From Nocardioides terrigena (lineage in GTDB: Bacteria; Actinomycetota; Actinomycetes; Propionibacteriales; Nocardioidaceae): a stretch of 64,000 bases of DNA. The stretch lies in assembly GCF_003047265.1 (NCBI RefSeq), contig NZ_PZYY01000007.1, positions 62,001-126,000 of the forward strand. The letters are read 5' to 3'. Under the pieces are notes generated by a model. That model searched no databases, was not told the origin of the DNA, and worked only from the letters and a program-made list of their open reading frames with translations. The translations under genes and the position numbers were made by a program. Positions 61,164 to 64,000 of this stretch are shown here, piece by piece; position 1 is the first letter of the stretch; the number at the start of each line of letters is the position of its first letter.

Positions 61164-63260
61164 GTGAGCTCGCCGGGACGGCTGCGCGACGGCGAGGCGG
61201 CGGGATGGTCGACGACCCCCCATGCCTGGGTGGCCTGGTGGGCCGCGGCGCTGGTCGTCATCTTCTTCCTGGCGTCGGCGTCGGTCTGGCTGGCTCCTCC
61301 GCAGAGCAGCGTCGCTGCGTGGTGGCCGGCGTCGGGCGTCGCGGTGGCGTTGGCGCTGTGGACGCGTCGCGACCGGCTGCCCCTGACCGTGCTCGGGATC
61401 GCGGTGGTCACGACCCTCGCCAACGTCTGGGGCGGCAGGTCCTGGGAGACAGCGGTGGGCTTCGGCGTCGCCAACGCGTGCGAGGTGGTGGTGGTCGCGT
61501 GGTTCTACCGGGGTGCCTCGGCTCCGCCGGGGTTCTCCCGCCTCCCTGATCTCGGCCGGCTCGTGCTGGCGGCCGCCGCCGGGGCCGGCGCCGCCGCCGT
61601 CGTGGCCGGCGTGACCGTGGCCGGGCTGGACCCGTCCGCCTTCGTGACCATGCGGGCGGTCTTCGCGTCGCACGCGGCCGCCATCTTGATCATCGTCCCC
61701 ATGACCATGGCCCACCCCCCGGCGCGCGGGCATGCGCCCCGCCAGGAGCTCGTGGTCCAGTCGGTCGTGCTGGCGCTCGTGGTCGGAGCCGTCTTCGGCA
61801 CCAAGGGGGAGCTGCCCCTGGCCTTTGCGCCCATGCCGGTGCTGGTGTGGGGAGCCGCCCGCTTCGGGGTCCGCATCGCGGCCGCGCAGCTCCTGCTCTC
61901 GGGGGTCGCCATGTCGCTGCTCACCACGGCGGGCCGGGGTCCGTTCCCGTTTGCCGTGGAGAGGCTGGACTACCCGCCCGAGACCGTGGGGACGCTGCTG
62001 CAGGCCGTCCTGGTGGCCTCTGCGCTCGTCTCCCTGCCCGTCGCCCTGCTGACCGACGAGCTGGCCGCGTCCCTCACGCGAGCCCGCACGAGCGCCGAGA
62101 CCCTCGAGGGGGTGATGGAGGCGGCGACCCAGACCGCGATCATCACCACCGACCTGGTCGGCAACGTGACCTCGTTCAACGCCGGCGCAGAGAACCTGCT
62201 GGGGTGGACGGCCGCGGACGTCGTCGGCCACGCGACGCCGGCCTGGTGGCACGACGCCGACCAGCTCGACCTCCGGTCCGCGGAGGCCGGCCTGGAGCCG
62301 GGCCTGCGCGTGCTGGTGGAGCCGCTCGAGGGTGGCTCGGCCTCGGACCGACGTGACTGGGTCTGGCGGACTCGCGCGGGGGAGGAGCTCATCGTCTCGC
62401 TGCGCGTCTCCCCGCGCCACGACGCCGAGGGACGGCGCATCGGGTGGCTCGGCATCGCGGAGGACGTCACCCGCAACCGCCGGGCCGAGCAGGTCCTGCG
62501 GTCGGCCCTGGACCGCGAGCGGGAGGCGGGGCAGAGGCTCGTCGAGCTCGACCGGGCCAAGACCGACTTCATCGCATCCGTGAGCCATGAGCTCAGGACC
62601 CCGATGACGAGCGTCATCGGCAACCTCGAGATGCTCCTGGACGACTCGCTCGGGGCCACGACGCCCGCGCAGCGACTCGCGCTGCAACGCACCGATCGCA
62701 ACGCCCGCCGGCTGCTCATGATGCTCGAGGAGCTGCTCCTCCTCTCGCGCGTGGAGGACGGCACCTTCGACCTGCGGGTGCGTCGTACGGACCTGGTCGA
62801 GATCGTGGAGCAGGCGCTCCACACGCTGGACGTCGCGCGCGGCAGGTCCGGGGTCGACGTGGAGCTGCACGCGCCGGGTGAGCAGGTCGAGCTCGACGCC
62901 GACGCGGAGCAGGTGGAGCGCGCGGTGATGAACCTCGTGTCGAACGCCCTCAAGTTCACCCCCGCCGGAGGGCGCGTGGACATCCGTGTGCGCGACGAGG
63001 GGGCGACCGTGTCGGTCAGCGTGGGCGACACCGGGGTCGGGATCGCGCCCGAGGACGTGGATCGCCTGTTCGACCGCTTCTACCGCGCGCCGTCGGCCGT
63101 CCGGGAGGCCGTGCCGGGGACCGGCCTCGGGCTCTCGATCGTCAGGGCCATCGCCGAGCGGCACCACGGCAGCGTCACGGTCGACTCGCGACCGGGAGAG
63201 GGGAGCACCTTCACGTTGCGACTGCCCGCGACGCAGGGTGACGAGTCCACTCCCGCGTGA
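61164..63260 (+). CDS. MASE1-PAS hybrid sensor histidine kinase
   Basis: 698 aa from GTG 61164, chosen because the frame before it is not protein-like. N-terminal MASE1-type membrane region of about eight helices (SSVAAWWPASGVAVALALWT), a PAS domain (TQTAIITTDLVGNVTSFNAG, with a PAC segment RIGWLGIAEDVT), His phosphoacceptor in ASVSHELRTPMTSVIGNLEM, and HATPase with NLVSNALKFTPAGG, GDTGVGIAPEDVD and GTGLGLSIVRAIAE. It probably senses a small ligand or redox state via MASE1. No adjacent response regulator is seen, so it is orphan in the window. Confidence 0.92.
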   Translation: MSSPGRLRDGEAAGWSTTPHAWVAWWAAALVVIFFLASASVWLAPPQSSVAAWWPASGVAVALALWTRRDRLPLTVLGIAVVTTLANVWGGRSWETAVGFGVANACEVVVVAWFYRGASAPPGFSRLPDLGRLVLAAAAGAGAAAVVAGVTVAGLDPSAFVTMRAVFASHAAAILIIVPMTMAHPPARGHAPRQELVVQSVVLALVVGAVFGTKGELPLAFAPMPVLVWGAARFGVRIAAAQLLLSGVAMSLLTTAGRGPFPFAVERLDYPPETVGTLLQAVLVASALVSLPVALLTDELAASLTRARTSAETLEGVMEAATQTAIITTDLVGNVTSFNAGAENLLGWTAADVVGHATPAWWHDADQLDLRSAEAGLEPGLRVLVEPLEGGSASDRRDWVWRTRAGEELIVSLRVSPRHDAEGRRIGWLGIAEDVTRNRRAEQVLRSALDREREAGQRLVELDRAKTDFIASVSHELRTPMTSVIGNLEMLLDDSLGATTPAQRLALQRTDRNARRLLMMLEELLLLSRVEDGTFDLRVRRTDLVEIVEQALHTLDVARGRSGVDVELHAPGEQVELDADAEQVERAVMNLVSNALKFTPAGGRVDIRVRDEGATVSVSVGDTGVGIAPEDVDRLFDRFYRAPSAVREAVPGTGLGLSIVRAIAERHHGSVTVDSRPGEGSTFTLRLPATQGDESTPA

Positions 63261-63265
63261 CTCCC

Positions 63266-64000
63266 TCACCCGGGGACGTGGCCGGTGCCGCTGGTGAGGT
63301 CGAGCCAGCCGAGGCCGCTGCCGCCCAGGCCGAGGGCGGTGACGGCGAGGAGCGCGACGAGGGCGATGAGGGTCGTGTCGACCGTGAGCAGGGGACGGCC
63401 CGCGAGGCGGTGGCGGCGGTGCCGGGCCCACGACCCGACGAGCACCAGCGTCGCGAGCTCGAGGGTCGCGGCCGCGAGGTCGGCCACACCCAGCGGCTCG
63501 GCGGCGCCCGCCTCCGGGCCCCAGGGGAGCCCGACCGTGCGGGACCACAGCCAGACCGCCAGGGGGACGGCGCTCACCAGTGCTGCCGCCGTCCACGAGA
63601 CACGACCGCCGTGGTGCACGACGGCGCCTGCGGCGCCTGCCTGGACGCATGCCAGCGCCACGAAGAACGCGCCCGCGACCAGCCACTCCGACGCATGCTC
63701 GGGAACGACCGCGGCATGCAGGACCGCTGCCCCGACGAGTGCCGAGACGACCACGGCCGTCAGCCCGTCGCGGTGGTGGACCCCGATGCGGCGGTGACCA
63801 CGTGGTGGGTCCCCGGCCCGGTCGAGGCGGAGTCGACCGCCGAGGAGCGCGGCCACCCAGCCGACGACCACCAGGTTCGTGGCCAGCACGAGCGCGCTCC
63901 CGAGACCCAGGGACTTCAGCTGCAGCAACGCAGTGCTCGTGCGCTGCGAGTCCAGGCAGTCTGCGACGCAGCTCCCGTGGGCCGTGTGCCCCAGCAGCGC
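63266..64000 (-). CDS. Polytopic membrane protein, 5' end beyond window
   Basis: The minus-strand frame is open to the right edge, so the start lies outside. At least six hydrophobic segments (for example SALVLATNLVVVGWVAALLG, TAVVVSALVGAAVLHAAVV and LLTVDTTLIALVALLAVTAL). Near the edge GSCVADCLDSQ carries two cysteines. No known family is recognised. It ends convergently 5 bases from the sensor kinase. Confidence 0.6.
   Translation of the reverse strand, partial: ALLGHTAHGSCVADCLDSQRTSTALLQLKSLGLGSALVLATNLVVVGWVAALLGGRLRLDRAGDPPRGHRRIGVHHRDGLTAVVVSALVGAAVLHAAVVPEHASEWLVAGAFFVALACVQAGAAGAVVHHGGRVSWTAAALVSAVPLAVWLWSRTVGLPWGPEAGAAEPLGVADLAAATLELATLVLVGSWARHRRHRLAGRPLLTVDTTLIALVALLAVTALGLGGSGLGWLDLTSGTGHVPG

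Noticed and set aside
61020..63686. Minus-strand open frame of 888 codons across the sensor kinase
   Set aside because: It is an antisense shadow with Arg/Gly/Pro-rich translation and no domain; the plus-strand kinase is clear.
1..64000. CRISPR array or rRNA genes
   Set aside because: No regularly spaced repeats and no rRNA-like sequence were found anywhere in the window.

Overview
The window is high-GC DNA from an actinobacterium. Gene families (DUF3093, DUF6153, ROK sugar regulators, a CmtR-type ArsR sensor, ResBC cytochrome c maturation, a MobF relaxase) fit the Nocardioides/Nocardioidaceae neighbourhood, but no rRNA or housekeeping marker fixes the genus. It splits into a mobile or accessory part (about 1-47.32 kb) and chromosomal backbone (47.33-64 kb). 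The junction is a 3' tRNA-Val fragment (47288-47319) next to an intact tyrosine recombinase (45869-47137), so the right end of an integrated element is visible; its left end is not.

Accessory part. 0.2-7.9 kb holds poorly characterised genes: a sortase, an overlapping trypsin-like protease / alpha-beta hydrolase pair downstream of a membrane protein gene, a second membrane protein, and an RsbW-like ATPase. 7.95-13.55 kb is one giant gene for a MobF relaxase-helicase with a C-terminal DnaG-like primase region. At 13.8-14.6 kb lie broken integrase pieces on both strands. 15.5-24 kb is a metal/copper envelope-stress block: histidine kinase and response regulator, small membrane proteins, a Cu(I) P1B-ATPase behind a CsoR/RicR-like operator, a DUF6153 protein, a DUF305 lipoprotein and a beta-propeller lipoprotein.

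24.3-45.3 kb is a large envelope module: VKOR and DsbA (disulfide formation), TlpA-like thioredoxin, CcdA, ResB and ResC (thiol-reducing, system II cytochrome c maturation), Lnt and LspA (lipoprotein maturation), CopC and CopD-CtaG, three CDF metal exporters, a CmtR-like Cd/Pb sensor, an M23 peptidase and other envelope proteins. A BlaI/CopY-type repressor and M56 metalloprotease pair sits in the middle. I find eight copies of a 19-bp dyad (consensus CTACTATG-N3-CATAGTAG, core TACTA-N7-TAGTA) in the intergenic regions of this module, which looks like a locally encoded BlaI-M56 regulon. This is the most interesting feature of the window.

Backbone part. 47.4-60.0 kb is a xylose-type catabolic cluster: xylulokinase, ROK repressor, ABC transporter (ATPase, permease, binding protein), Gfo/Idh/MocA oxidoreductase, xylose isomerase, a TIM-barrel epimerase/isomerase, a secreted ThuA-like protein and a second ROK repressor. 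Both ROK genes have a matching dyad upstream (RTTTGTY-N9-RACAAAT). The window ends with a SAM methyltransferase, a MASE1-PAS histidine kinase and a membrane protein gene cut by the edge.
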